Positions 41,454-50,560 are shown, counted from the stretch's first letter. The stretch: DNA of 64,000 bases from Actomonas sp051209155 (GCA_051209155.1 JBPJGB010000001.1), one strand, 5' to 3'. A program made the numbers and translations. The notes: generated from the sequence alone by a model not told the origin.

Positions 41454-43298
41454 ATGAAACCTTCCGTTCTCGGAGCCGCCGCGGTGGCTTCCGTTCTCGC
41501 CTTTTCGGCCTCGGCGCAAACCGCGCCTGCGACCGAACTCGATCCGTTCATCACGACGGCCACGCGCACGCCCGTGTCGGCCGCGCAGCTGGGCTCGGCC
41601 GTCGATGTGATCTCGGCCGCCGATCTGCAGCGCCGTCAGGTCAACACGCTCGCGGGGGCGCTCGGCACGGTGCCGGGCACGCCCAACTTCGCCTCGGGCG
41701 CGCTGGGGGCCTCGGCCTCCTTGTTCCTGCGCGGTTCCAACTCCAACCAGACCTTGTTCCTCGTCGATGGCATCCGCCTCAACGATCCCAATACCGACTA
41801 CAACCTGTTCCTCGGCGGCTCCTGCCTGAGTGCCTGCGACAGCCTCGAGGTGTCCCACGGACCGCAGAGCACGCTCTATGGCGGCGAGGCCATGGGCGGC
41901 GTCGTGGCGATCGCGGCGCAACCCGGTTCCGGTGATGCGAGTTCGCGCCTCAGTTTTGAGGCCGGATCGTTCGGCACCGTGCAGGGTTCGGTGCACACCC
42001 AGGGCGAACGCGGCGATACGTCCTACGTGCTCTCGCTCACCGGCGGTCACACCGACAACGACCGACCGCACAACGCCTTCGACAGTGCCAATCTCGTCGG
42101 TCGCGTCGACCAGCGGCTCGCCAACGGCGCCGTCATCGGCGCGACGGTGCGTGGTTTTGAGGGGCGCTACGAATCGCCCGGCACGCGTTTCACCAACGAC
42201 CCCGACAACACCGAGGACGAGAGCAACTGGCTCGCCACGGCGTTTGTGGAGTTCACCGCGGGTGAAGACCTGACCGCGCGACTCACGCTGGGCGGCCAGA
42301 TGCGCGAGTTCGTCTCCACCAACCCGGGCGCGTTCGGCACGCAGGTCACGACGGTGAAGAACCGCCGCGGTGTGCTCGACGGTCAGGCCTCCTACACCGG
42401 CCTGGCCGGGCATCGTTTCACCGCCGGTTTCACCGCCGAGGCCAACCACACCCGCAACGACGGCTTCGGCGACATCGACGAGAGCCAGTCGTTGCTGGCC
42501 TTCTTCGCCCAGGACGAGATCGATCTGGGTGAGACCGCCTGGCTGACGCTCGGCCTGCGTAGTGATGATCACGATACCTTTGGTCGCGCCACCACCGGCC
42601 GCGCCACGCTGGCCTGGCAGGTCGTGCCGGATCGCGTGAAACTGCGCGGAAGTTACGGCACGGCTTTCCGCTCGCCGAGCTTCCTCGATCTCTACGGCGA
42701 GAGCTCGTATTACGCCGGCAACCCGAACCTGAAGCCGGAAGAGGCCGACGGTTGGGATGTGGGCGTGGATGCCACCTTTGCCGACGGACAGGGCGCCGCC
42801 AGTGTCACGTATTTTGATTCCAACTACGATGACCTGATCATCTTCGACTTCGGCGTGTTTCCGGGCACCACCGCCAACGTGGAGCGCGCGCGCATGCGCG
42901 GCGTGGAGTCCAGCCTGAGCTGGTCGCTTGGCGCGGAGACCCTCATCAAGGCCAACTACACCTACCTCGAGGCCGCCAATCTGTCGCAGGGCATCCGCCT
43001 GCTGCGCCGCCCGCGGCACTCCGGTGGGGTCGACCTCTGGCACGACTTTGGCAACGGCTTCGATCTCGGCGCCGGGGTCGGTTTTGTGGCCGACCGCCAG
43101 GATGTGCATGCGTCGAACTTCAGCACGATCGAGGCGGAGGACTACCTGGTCGCCCGCTTCTACGGCGCCTGGCAGGCGCGCCCCAATGTGAAGCTGCGGG
43201 CCCGGATCGAGAACGCCTTCGACGCCAGCTACGAACAGGTCCATGGCTATCCCCAGCCCGGCATCGGCGGCTACGTCGGCGTCGAGTGGGTGTATTGA
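41454..43298 (+). CDS. TonB-dependent outer-membrane receptor, BtuB-like
   Basis: A 614-residue receptor for import across the outer membrane. It has a signal peptide (VLGAAAVASVLAFSASAQ), a TonB-box-like region, a plug domain (LRGSNSNQTLFLVDGIRLND; LEVSHGPQSTLYGGEAMGGVV), a 22-strand barrel and a C-terminal aromatic residue (VEWVY). Its position before a B12-binding protein, permease, ATPase and cobalamin adenosyltransferase supports cobalamin as the ligand, by context. The ATG at 41454 is chosen as the start of the signal peptide. The hairpin at 41404 ends just before it. Confidence 0.88.
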   Translation: MKPSVLGAAAVASVLAFSASAQTAPATELDPFITTATRTPVSAAQLGSAVDVISAADLQRRQVNTLAGALGTVPGTPNFASGALGASASLFLRGSNSNQTLFLVDGIRLNDPNTDYNLFLGGSCLSACDSLEVSHGPQSTLYGGEAMGGVVAIAAQPGSGDASSRLSFEAGSFGTVQGSVHTQGERGDTSYVLSLTGGHTDNDRPHNAFDSANLVGRVDQRLANGAVIGATVRGFEGRYESPGTRFTNDPDNTEDESNWLATAFVEFTAGEDLTARLTLGGQMREFVSTNPGAFGTQVTTVKNRRGVLDGQASYTGLAGHRFTAGFTAEANHTRNDGFGDIDESQSLLAFFAQDEIDLGETAWLTLGLRSDDHDTFGRATTGRATLAWQVVPDRVKLRGSYGTAFRSPSFLDLYGESSYYAGNPNLKPEEADGWDVGVDATFADGQGAASVTYFDSNYDDLIIFDFGVFPGTTANVERARMRGVESSLSWSLGAETLIKANYTYLEAANLSQGIRLLRRPRHSGGVDLWHDFGNGFDLGAGVGFVADRQDVHASNFSTIEAEDYLVARFYGAWQARPNVKLRARIENAFDASYEQVHGYPQPGIGGYVGVEWVY

Positions 43299-43305
43299 TG
43301 GGGTG

Positions 43306-43413
43306 GGCCCACGAAACACACGAAAGTCACGAAACTGGACCGGATGAATCGCCCCCGAATATTGACCATCATGGTTCGGTCTTTTCGTGCCTTTTCGGGT
43401 CTTTTCGTGGGCC
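43306..43413. repeat. 108-bp imperfect inverted repeat at the binding-protein start
   Basis: The left arm starts GGCCCACGAAACACACGAAA (43306) and the right arm ends TTTTCGTGGGCC (43413); the arms match imperfectly over about 38 bases. The right arm encodes most of the signal peptide of the next gene. Confidence 0.7.
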
Positions 43414-44225
43414 TAAGCTTCTGCTCCGCCGAACCGGTGCGGGTGGTTTCGCAGACGGTCGGGACCGATGAACTGTTGCTCGCGGTCGCCGCGCCGGAAC
43501 AGATCGCGTCGCTGAGCCATTTGGCGCGCGAGCGGGATTTCTCCGCGGTGGTCGAGGCGGCGCGGGACTTCCCGGTGCTCATCAAAGGCGGCGATGCGGA
43601 GAACATTCTGCAGTATCGGCCGACCTTGGTGCTGGTGGCTGATTACAGCCGCGCCGACCTCGTGAAACAGATCGAACGCGCGGGTGTGCGGGTGCTGAAG
43701 TTCACGCGCTACCGCACGCTCGACGACGCCTATGCCAACCTGCGGATGCTGGCCGCGGAACTGGGCCCGGAGGCGATGGAACGCGCGGAGAAGGTCATCG
43801 CAAAAACCTCGGCGCGGGCCGCAGCGCTGGCGCGCAAGCTGGTCGGGGTGCGGCCGGTGAAGGTGATCGCGCCATCGACCTATGGGGTGATTGGCGGAGC
43901 AGGCACGACCTTTCAGGATCTGTGTGACCATGCGGGAGCCGTGAATCTCGCCACGACCTTGGGTGGGGTGATCGGGCACGGTGAGATTCCGCGCGAACAG
44001 ATGTTGGCGTGGCCGGTGGAGAAGCTGGTGGTCGCGGGCCACGATGCCGCCGCGGCGTTGGAACCGTATGTCGCGCTGACGCCCTATCGCTTCATGCCGG
44101 CGGTCAAGGAGCGGCGGGTCGCGCTCATCGCGCCGTGGATGTTGAGCGCGGTGTCGCATCATCGCGTGGCGGCGTATGAACAGCTCGCGCGCGAGCTGCA
44201 TCCGGAAGTGTTTGCCGATGAGTGA
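43344..44225 (+). CDS. btuF: periplasmic B12-type ABC substrate-binding protein
   Basis: A 293-residue helical-backbone binding protein (BtuF/HmuT class). Family features are RVVSQTVGTDELLLAVAAPEQIASLS, RPTLVLVADYSRADLV and the C-terminal MLSAVSHHRVAAYEQLA. The signal peptide MVRSFRAFSGLFVGLSFCSA starts at an internal ATG (43371); the start at 43344 adds 9 residues. Both lie within an inverted repeat. The stop overlaps btuC by 8 bases. Cobalamin specificity is inferred from the operon; haem is the main alternative. Confidence 0.82.
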   Translation: MNRPRILTIMVRSFRAFSGLFVGLSFCSAEPVRVVSQTVGTDELLLAVAAPEQIASLSHLARERDFSAVVEAARDFPVLIKGGDAENILQYRPTLVLVADYSRADLVKQIERAGVRVLKFTRYRTLDDAYANLRMLAAELGPEAMERAEKVIAKTSARAAALARKLVGVRPVKVIAPSTYGVIGGAGTTFQDLCDHAGAVNLATTLGGVIGHGEIPREQMLAWPVEKLVVAGHDAAAALEPYVALTPYRFMPAVKERRVALIAPWMLSAVSHHRVAAYEQLARELHPEVFADE

Positions 44226-45207
44226 GGTCGACGGGGCAACGCGTTTGGCGCGATCGGCGATCGCGCCCTACCTGTGGATGACGGCAGCGCTGGTGGTGGC
44301 GTTGATCGCTGCCTTGGGCGTGGGCGACATGGGGATGTTGTGGGCGGCGGTGATCGAGGGGGACGAACTCGCGCGCACGGTGGTGGGCAACATCCGCCTG
44401 CCGCGGGCGATCGTGGCGATCGAGATCGGGGCGGCGTTGGCGGCGAGCGGCGTGGTGATGCAGGCGTTTTTTCGCAACAGCCTCGCGAGTCCGGGTTTGC
44501 TCGGTGTGAGTGCCGGCGGTTCGGCGGGGGCGGTGATTGCGATCTCGGCCGGTTGGGCGACGGCGTCGCTTTACGCGGTGCCGGCGGCGGCGGTGGTGGG
44601 TGCGTTTCTATCCACGCTCGCCGTGGTGGGCCTTGCCAAACGCGGCGCGAGCACGGAGCGACTGCTGCTGGCGGGCGTGGCGCTGAACGCGCTGTTGGGC
44701 GCGGTGACGAGTTACGTGTTGTCCAACTTCACGCTGAGTTATGAGCGCAACGCGCAGATCATTTTTTGGCTGCTCGGTGGACTCGAGGATCGCACGTGGG
44801 ATCACGTTTGGATGGCCTCCCCCGTGGTGATCGGCGCGGCGTTGTTGTGGCCGATGGGGCGCAAAATGGATCTGTTGAGCTTGGGTGCGGTGGAGGCGCA
44901 GTCGCTTGGCGTCGATGTGCGCCGCGTGCAGCGTCGCATGCTCATCCTGGCGACCGTGCTGACGGCGTTGGCCACAGCGGTCGCGGGCACGGTGGCTTTC
45001 GTGGGGCTGGTGGTGCCACACCTCTTGCGACTCGTGTTTGGTCCGGAGCACCGGCGGCTGGTGCCGATCTCCCTGTTGGGCGGCGCGGCGTTCGTGTTGC
45101 TGTGCGATGTGCTTGGGCGCACCGCCGGCAACGTGCGCCTCGGCATCGTCACCGCGCTGGTGGGCGGGCCGTTCTTCCTGTGGATGCTGCGGAGGACGGA
45201 AGCATGA
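44218..45207 (+). CDS. btuC: BtuC-like ABC transporter permease
   Basis: A 329-residue FecCD-type permease with about ten membrane segments. It has NIRLPRAIVAIEIGAALAASG, the SPGLLGVSAGGSAG motif and the ATPase-contacting GLVVPHLLRLVFGPEHR near residue 265. The ATG at 44218 overlaps the binding-protein stop. A 103-bp inverted repeat separates it from the ATPase gene. Confidence 0.9.
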   Translation: MSEVDGATRLARSAIAPYLWMTAALVVALIAALGVGDMGMLWAAVIEGDELARTVVGNIRLPRAIVAIEIGAALAASGVVMQAFFRNSLASPGLLGVSAGGSAGAVIAISAGWATASLYAVPAAAVVGAFLSTLAVVGLAKRGASTERLLLAGVALNALLGAVTSYVLSNFTLSYERNAQIIFWLLGGLEDRTWDHVWMASPVVIGAALLWPMGRKMDLLSLGAVEAQSLGVDVRRVQRRMLILATVLTALATAVAGTVAFVGLVVPHLLRLVFGPEHRRLVPISLLGGAAFVLLCDVLGRTAGNVRLGIVTALVGGPFFLWMLRRTEA

Positions 45208-45226
45208 ACGCCTGCGGCACGATGAA

Positions 45227-45329
45227 TTTTACAGGAGGGAACGGAGGGCAACAGAGGCCTAGAGGCAGCGGGTTTGTTCAAAACGTTTCAGAGGAGTGGC
45301 TCTGTTCCCCTATGTTCCCTCCTGTAAAA
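45227..45329. repeat. 103-bp inverted repeat between btuC and btuD
   Basis: Perfect 16-base arms TTTTACAGGAGGGAAC (45227) and GTTCCCTCCTGTAAAA (45314), with further pairing inward (CAGAGGCC with GGCTCTG). It resembles the arm at 21544. It lies 20 bases after btuC and 23 bases before the btuD start. Confidence 0.85.
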
Positions 45330-45352
45330 CAATCTGCGGTGGAGGGCCTCGC

Positions 45353-46066
45353 ATGACGGTGCTGGAGCTGCAGGGGATTGCGGTGGAGGGCCGGCTGCAG
45401 GCGATGGACCTGGCGTTCATGCGCGGGCAGATGATCGGGCTGGTCGGGCCGAATGGCAGCGGCAAGTCGACGCTGTTGAGCGTGGCGGCCGGACTGTTGC
45501 CGAGTGCGGGGGAGGTGCGATGGTCGGGCGAGTCCTTGGCGCAGATTGACTTTGCGGAGCGCGGCCGTCGGGCGGCGTGGGTGCCGCAGGAAGCGAGTTT
45601 TGGGTTTGGCTTCAGCGTGCGTTCGGTGGTGGCGCAGGGCCGCTTTGCGCACGGGGACGATGCGGCCGGCGTGGAGGAAGCGTTGGCGGCGATGGATCTC
45701 ACGGGAATCGCGGAGCGACCGGTGAATCGCCTGTCGGGCGGCGAACGGCAGCGGGTGATGCTGGCCCGCGCGCTGGCCAACAACGCGCCGCTGCAGTTTT
45801 GGGATGAACCTTTGGCGTCGTTGGATGTGCGGCACGGATTGGAGGTCCTGATGCGGGCCCGGCAACTCACGCGGGCGGGCGCGACGGTGGTGTTTTCGCT
45901 GCATGATCTGCGAATCGCGCATTGTTTGGATTTGGTGGTGATGCTGGACCGGGGTCGCTTGGCCGCGGTGGGCGCGCCGGCCGAGGTGCTGACGGAAGCA
46001 CGCGTGCGACAAGTATTCGGCGTGCGTATGCGCGAAGCACCAAGCATGATTCTCGAACTGCCATGA
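45353..46066 (+). CDS. btuD: BtuD-like ABC transporter ATPase
   Basis: A 237-residue ATPase. Walker A GPNGSGKST near residue 32, Q-loop PQEASF, signature LSGGERQRVMLARAL, Walker B LQFWDEP and H-loop SLHD are all present. The ATG at 45353 has GGAGG 7 bases upstream; an earlier GTG in the inverted repeat adds residues not conserved in the family. Its stop overlaps the adenosyltransferase start (ATGA). Confidence 0.92.
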   Translation: MTVLELQGIAVEGRLQAMDLAFMRGQMIGLVGPNGSGKSTLLSVAAGLLPSAGEVRWSGESLAQIDFAERGRRAAWVPQEASFGFGFSVRSVVAQGRFAHGDDAAGVEEALAAMDLTGIAERPVNRLSGGERQRVMLARALANNAPLQFWDEPLASLDVRHGLEVLMRARQLTRAGATVVFSLHDLRIAHCLDLVVMLDRGRLAAVGAPAEVLTEARVRQVFGVRMREAPSMILELP

Positions 46067-46686
46067 ACGAAGACGACTCGAAGCCAACGAAGGCTACCCG
46101 CGACGATGCGCAGCATCAGCGCGAGATGGCTGCGTTGCAGGTGAAGATGAAGGCGAAGATGAAGATCGCCCGCGACAAGCGCGGCCTGGTCATCGTCAAC
46201 ACGGGCAACGGCAAGGGAAAGTCGACGGCATCCTTCGGCGTCATCACGCGGACGCTGGCCTATGGCGGCAAAGTGGTGGTGGTGCAGTTCATCAAAGCGA
46301 CGCCCGACGCGGCGGAGAAGGTGCTGCGTTGCGACCAATTGACCTGGCATGCCTGCGGGGGGGGATTCACGTGGGACACGCAGGATCGTGCCGCCGACAT
46401 CGCGTTGTGCGAAAAAGGTTGGGCGATCGCCGAAGCCGCCATGCAGGACGAGAGCGTGAGCCTCGTCGTGCTCGATGAGCTCAATGTCGTGCTGCACCTC
46501 GACTACCTGCCGTTGGCGCGCGTGTTGTCGGCTCTGGTGAGTCGACCCGCGATGCAGCACGTGGTGATCACCGGACGCGACGCGCCGGATGCCTTGGTGG
46601 AGAGCGCCGACCTGGTGACCGAGATGCAGGAAGTGAAGCACCCGTTCGCCGTTGGCGTGCAGGCGCAGCGCGGCATCGAGTTCTGA
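46063..46686 (+). CDS. cobO: cob(I)alamin adenosyltransferase, CobA type
   Basis: A 207-residue enzyme that transfers the adenosyl group of ATP to cob(I)alamin to form the coenzyme. It has the P-loop NTGNGKGKSTASFG near residue 49 and VVQFIKA, with LVVLDELNVVLHLDYL typical of the CobA/CobO/BtuR family. It overlaps btuD by 4 bases and closes the B12 operon: import is followed by activation. Confidence 0.94.
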   Translation: MNEDDSKPTKATRDDAQHQREMAALQVKMKAKMKIARDKRGLVIVNTGNGKGKSTASFGVITRTLAYGGKVVVVQFIKATPDAAEKVLRCDQLTWHACGGGFTWDTQDRAADIALCEKGWAIAEAAMQDESVSLVVLDELNVVLHLDYLPLARVLSALVSRPAMQHVVITGRDAPDALVESADLVTEMQEVKHPFAVGVQAQRGIEF

Positions 46687-46756
46687 AAACGTAAAAAGCC
46701 AGGCATTGGCAAAACGGTGATTGGCGGTGGTTGGCGGCTTACCTAGCTTCCGGTCC

Positions 46757-47578
46757 ATGAGACGTTTACTGATCTCACTCCTCTTCGGATGGACGGCGAC
46801 CCTGGCCAGCGGGCAGGCGCTGCAATACGGCATGTTGCCCGAGGAAGTGTTGGAGGAGCTCGGTAAACCGCAGTCGACCATGTCGGCCGGCGGGCGCGAT
46901 ATATGGATGTATCCGGCGGACGGTCGCGTGACCTTTACTGACGGGAAAGTGACCGCGATTCGGCAGCTGCCAGTCGATGGTGTGAATGGCGCCGTGACAA
47001 AGTCGGTCAGCATGCAAATGCGGCAGGAAGCTGAAGCGACCGCGGCGGCCGAGGCGGAGGCCGAGCGGCTGGCGACGGAGGAGGCACTCCGGCAGGAACA
47101 AGCGATGGAGGCCGCCTGGGCGGAGGAGCGGAAGCAGTTTGAAGAGGAGACCGAGGCGTATCTGAACGGCGAATACGGCGAGGGAGAGGACTACGACTAT
47201 GAACTCTCGATCGGCCAGGAGATGGCCTATCTTGGGGTGGAAATGCTGATCGGTTTGATGGTGATGGTCGTGATCCTGAAGGGGGCCTTCGCGTGGTCGG
47301 ATATCCACGGAGACTGGGGCCAGATGTTTTTGCCGGCCTTCGCGGCCGTGGCCATGCGCGCGGTGGTGGAGTTTTCGGCCAACAAGATTTTGGGGGTGAC
47401 CGACACGTTTCATGTCGACCACGCGCTGTCCTACCTCGTGCTGCTGGTGACCTTGATGAAGTTTACCCACGCCAGCTCGTTGAAACGCGCGGTGGCCGTG
47501 GCCGGCGCGGCGAAGCTCGCCAGCATTGTGGTCTGGTCGCTGCTGTCCGTGGTGCTCCTGAACCTGATGTTCGGGTGA
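46757..47578 (+). CDS. protein with BamE-like N-terminus, coiled coil and membrane segments
   Basis: A 273-residue protein of unrecognised overall type. The signal-like start MRRLLISLLFGWTATLASG is followed by a segment resembling the BamE/SmpA fold (YGMLPEEVLEELGKP, then VTFTDGKVTAIRQLP, residues about 25-75), a Glu/Ala-rich coiled coil (about 88-145) and three or four hydrophobic segments in the C-terminal half. The BamE match is by motif spacing only. The ATG at 46757 is chosen because it starts the signal. It lies between the B12 operon and recQ. Confidence 0.58.
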   Translation: MRRLLISLLFGWTATLASGQALQYGMLPEEVLEELGKPQSTMSAGGRDIWMYPADGRVTFTDGKVTAIRQLPVDGVNGAVTKSVSMQMRQEAEATAAAEAEAERLATEEALRQEQAMEAAWAEERKQFEEETEAYLNGEYGEGEDYDYELSIGQEMAYLGVEMLIGLMVMVVILKGAFAWSDIHGDWGQMFLPAFAAVAMRAVVEFSANKILGVTDTFHVDHALSYLVLLVTLMKFTHASSLKRAVAVAGAAKLASIVVWSLLSVVLLNLMFG

Positions 47579-47620
47579 GGGTGAGCCCAAGGGGGATCCG
47601 GGCCCTGCGGCGGGAGGCGT

Positions 47621-49459
47621 TCAGTCGTTGAAGGTCTGGCGGCCGTGCTCCTGGAGGTAGGTGCGGATGGTGGTGGCGAAGGTCTCGGCGAATTCGGCGT
47701 GTTTCTTGGCGCCCATGCCGAAGATGTCGTGCATGGCGTCGGGACTTTCCGGATACTCGCGCGCCATTTGGCGAAGAGTGGCGTCGCCGAAGATGACGTA
47801 GGCGGGCACGCCGCGTTCGTCGGCGAGGGACTTGCGGAGCTTGCGCAGTTGGTCGAAGAGGATCTCGTCGCAGGCGATTTCGCCCTCGCGGCGGCGGCGG
47901 ACTTTTTGCGCCTTCGGCACGATGAGCGGTTTGGTGAGCGTGATGGGTTCGCGGGAGCGCAATACGTCGACGCCCTCCTGGGTGAGCTCGACGGTGGGGA
48001 ACTTGCCGTCGGTCTGCATGAGGTAGCCGAGACGGAGGAGTTCGCGGAAGACCGCCGCCCACTGCGGGCGCGAGAGTTCGTTGCCGATGCCGTAGGTGGA
48101 GATGCGATCGTGGCCCCAGCGGCGGATCTTTTCGGTGTCGGCGCCGGTGAGGACCTCGATGATGTGATTGGCGCCGCAGCCGAACTGGGTGACCTGGCGG
48201 ATGCGGTAAACGCAGGAGAGAAATTTCTGGGCGAGGATGGTGCCGTCGTAGGTTTCGCGGGGTTCGAGGCAGTTGTCGCAGGCGCCACAGCCATCGATGG
48301 AAAAGCCCTCGCCAAAGTAGCCGAGCAATTCGACCCGCCGGCAGCCGGCGCTCTCGGCATAGTGGAGCATTTGCCGGAGCTGGGTGCGGGCGACGGTGCG
48401 TTCGTGCTCGTCGGTGATCTCGTCGATGAAGTGCGTCTGTTTGGCGGCGTCGCCGGCGCTGAAGAGCAGGAGGCAATCGCCGGGCAATCCGTCGCGGCCG
48501 GCGCGGCCGGTTTCCTGGTAATAGCCCTCGATGTTTTTCGGCAGGTCGTAGTGGATGACCCAGCGGACGTTGGGTTTGTTGATGCCCATGCCGAAGGCGA
48601 TGGTCGCGCAGATGATGCGGGTGTCGTCGCGCAGGAAGGACTCTTGGTTGGCGGCGCGTTCGTCGTTGCTGAGACCGGCGTGGTAGGGGCGGGCGGAGTA
48701 GCCGCGGCTGGAGAGCGCCTCGGCGGTGCGTTCGGCGGTGGCGCGGGTGGCGCAGTAGACGATGCCGCTTTCGTCGGGGCGGGTCTTGATGAAGTCGATG
48801 ATCTGGCGGGCGGGACCGTCCTTGGGCAGGACCTTGTAGGTGAGGTTGGGACGGTTGAAGGAGGCGACGAAGACGCCGGGATCGCGGAGCTTGAGGTGGC
48901 TGACGATGTCCTCGCGCACGCGCTCGGTGGCGGTGGCGGTGAGGGCCATGATCGGCACCTCGGGCAGGATGTCGCGGAGCTGGGCGATCTGGCGGTATTC
49001 GGGGCGAAAGTCGTGGCCCCATTCGGAAACGCAATGGGCTTCGTCGATGGCGATGGCGGCGACGTTCCAGCCGGTGAGATTCTGTTGCCAGTTGTCGAGC
49101 ATGAGACGCTCGGGCGCGACGTAGAGCAGGCGGAACTGACCGCGGTGCAGGCCGGCGAGGCGGGAGCGGGCTTCGGCGGCGGAGAGGGTGGAATTGAGGT
49201 AGGTGGCGGGGACGCCGGCGGCCGAGAGTTGGTCGACCTGGTCCTTCATCAGCGCGATGAGCGGCGAGACGACGACGGTGAGTCCGCGGTCGGCGCGGAC
49301 CAGGGCCGGGAGTTGGAAACACATCGACTTGCCGCCGCCGGTGGGGAGGAGGGCGAAAACGTCGCGGCCGGCGAGGTGCGCTTCGATGATTTCGCGCTGG
49401 AGGGGGCGAAAACGATCGTAACCAAAAGTCGTGCGAAGGGTGTCCAGCAGTTCAGGCAC
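47621..49459 (-). CDS. recQ: ATP-dependent DNA helicase RecQ
   Basis: A 612-residue 3'-5' helicase of recombination and repair. Walker A PTGGGKSMCFQLPAL near residue 37, motif II IDEAHCVSEWGHDFRPEY, motif VI QETGRAGRDG, the zinc-binding RQC region with Cys in CGACDNC and a C-terminal HRDC domain (about 520-600, EILFDQLRKLRKSLADERG) are all visible. Length matches the bacterial RecQ family. It is convergent with the BamE-like gene. Confidence 0.97.
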   Translation of the reverse strand: MPELLDTLRTTFGYDRFRPLQREIIEAHLAGRDVFALLPTGGGKSMCFQLPALVRADRGLTVVVSPLIALMKDQVDQLSAAGVPATYLNSTLSAAEARSRLAGLHRGQFRLLYVAPERLMLDNWQQNLTGWNVAAIAIDEAHCVSEWGHDFRPEYRQIAQLRDILPEVPIMALTATATERVREDIVSHLKLRDPGVFVASFNRPNLTYKVLPKDGPARQIIDFIKTRPDESGIVYCATRATAERTAEALSSRGYSARPYHAGLSNDERAANQESFLRDDTRIICATIAFGMGINKPNVRWVIHYDLPKNIEGYYQETGRAGRDGLPGDCLLLFSAGDAAKQTHFIDEITDEHERTVARTQLRQMLHYAESAGCRRVELLGYFGEGFSIDGCGACDNCLEPRETYDGTILAQKFLSCVYRIRQVTQFGCGANHIIEVLTGADTEKIRRWGHDRISTYGIGNELSRPQWAAVFRELLRLGYLMQTDGKFPTVELTQEGVDVLRSREPITLTKPLIVPKAQKVRRRREGEIACDEILFDQLRKLRKSLADERGVPAYVIFGDATLRQMAREYPESPDAMHDIFGMGAKKHAEFAETFATTIRTYLQEHGRQTFND

Positions 49460-49538
49460 GGGGGGAAGGTGAAGAGGGAAGCGGGAAGAGTGAAAGGGTG
49501 GAGTTGTGCGACGGGGATTTTATGCGTTCGGTGGAGGT

Positions 49539-50459
49539 ATGTCTGAGGCTGGTGCAAGTGGGGTTTCGACCCGGGTGCGGATCGGGTGCCCGGTGTGGGC
49601 GCATGCACCTTGGGCGGGGAACCTCTTCACGCGCGGCGCGAGGCGGGAAGACTTTTTGGGGCAATACGCCAGCGTGTTCGCGACGGCGGAGGGCAACGCG
49701 ACGTTCTACGGTTTGCCGAGCGAAAAGACGGTGGCGCGCTGGGCGGACGAGGCGCCGGCGTGGTGGCGGTTTGCCTTCAAGTTTCCGCGGACGATTTCGC
49801 ATGAACGCGCGCTGCTGAACTGCGGGGAGGACACGGCGGCCTTCTTTGCGCGGCTGGCACCGGTGGCGGATCGCTGCGGGCCGTTTTTCCTGCAACTGCA
49901 CCAGAGTTTTGGGCCGGAGAGGTTGGGGTTGTTGCGCGACTATTTGGTGAGTCTGCCGCGGGACTTGACCTACGCGGTGGAGTTGCGGCACCGGGCGTTC
50001 TTCAGGGGCGGGTCGGAGGAGGCGGCCTTGGATGCGATGTTGACGGAGGTCGGCGTGGATCGGGTGAACTTCGACACGCGGCCGCTGTTTGCGGCGAAGG
50101 TTCATCCGGAAGACGAGGAGGGGCAGGCGGCGTTGCGCAAAAAACCGCGAGTGCCGGCGCGCTTCACGGCGACGGGTCGGCGGCCGTTTGTGCGCTGGGT
50201 GGCTGATCCAACGGGAGGGGACAACGACCCTTGGCTCAGCGAGTGGGTCGAGGTGGTGGCGCGTTGGTTGGACGAAGGGCGCGAGCCGTATGTTTTCCTG
50301 CATCACCCGGATGACCTGCACGCCCCGCCGCTGGCGCGGCGGTTTCAGTCGATGCTGCACGACCGCTGTCCCGAAGCCGTGCCGGCGCCCGCGGCGTGGC
50401 CGGGTGAGGTGGAGCCGGCGGAGGACGCACTCCCCGGTGCGCAACTCGGGCTATTCTGA
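49539..50459 (+). CDS. DUF72 domain protein
   Basis: A 306-residue TIM-barrel-like protein of the DUF72 family, function unknown, sometimes linked to nucleic-acid metabolism. Typical segments are RIGCPVWAHAPWAGNLF at the start, YASVFATAEGNATFYGLP, FAFKFPRTISHER, FLQLHQSFGP and YAVELRHRAFF. The ATG at 49539 is used although GGAGG lies very close to it; a GTG at 49506 is an alternative. It is divergent from recQ. Confidence 0.83.
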   Translation: MSEAGASGVSTRVRIGCPVWAHAPWAGNLFTRGARREDFLGQYASVFATAEGNATFYGLPSEKTVARWADEAPAWWRFAFKFPRTISHERALLNCGEDTAAFFARLAPVADRCGPFFLQLHQSFGPERLGLLRDYLVSLPRDLTYAVELRHRAFFRGGSEEAALDAMLTEVGVDRVNFDTRPLFAAKVHPEDEEGQAALRKKPRVPARFTATGRRPFVRWVADPTGGDNDPWLSEWVEVVARWLDEGREPYVFLHHPDDLHAPPLARRFQSMLHDRCPEAVPAPAAWPGEVEPAEDALPGAQLGLF

Positions 50460-50505
50460 CAATAGGCGAATTTAAAACCCTATCCCTAAAAGGCTTAAGA
50501 TGAAG

Positions 50506-50560
50506 TGTCACCTAATGGGTGACAGTTCATATGTGGAGTTTGTCACTTGCTAAGTGACAA
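50506..50560. promoter_or_regulatory. twin TGTCAC palindromes
   Basis: Two perfect inverted repeats, TGTCACC-TAATG-GGTGACA (50506-50524) and TTGTCACTT-GCT-AAGTGACAA (50540-50560), share the TGTCAC/GTGACA half-site with centres 35 bases apart. They lie between the DUF72 gene and the end of the ycaQ-like gene. Two dimer binding sites or a pair of hairpin terminators are both possible. Confidence 0.5.
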
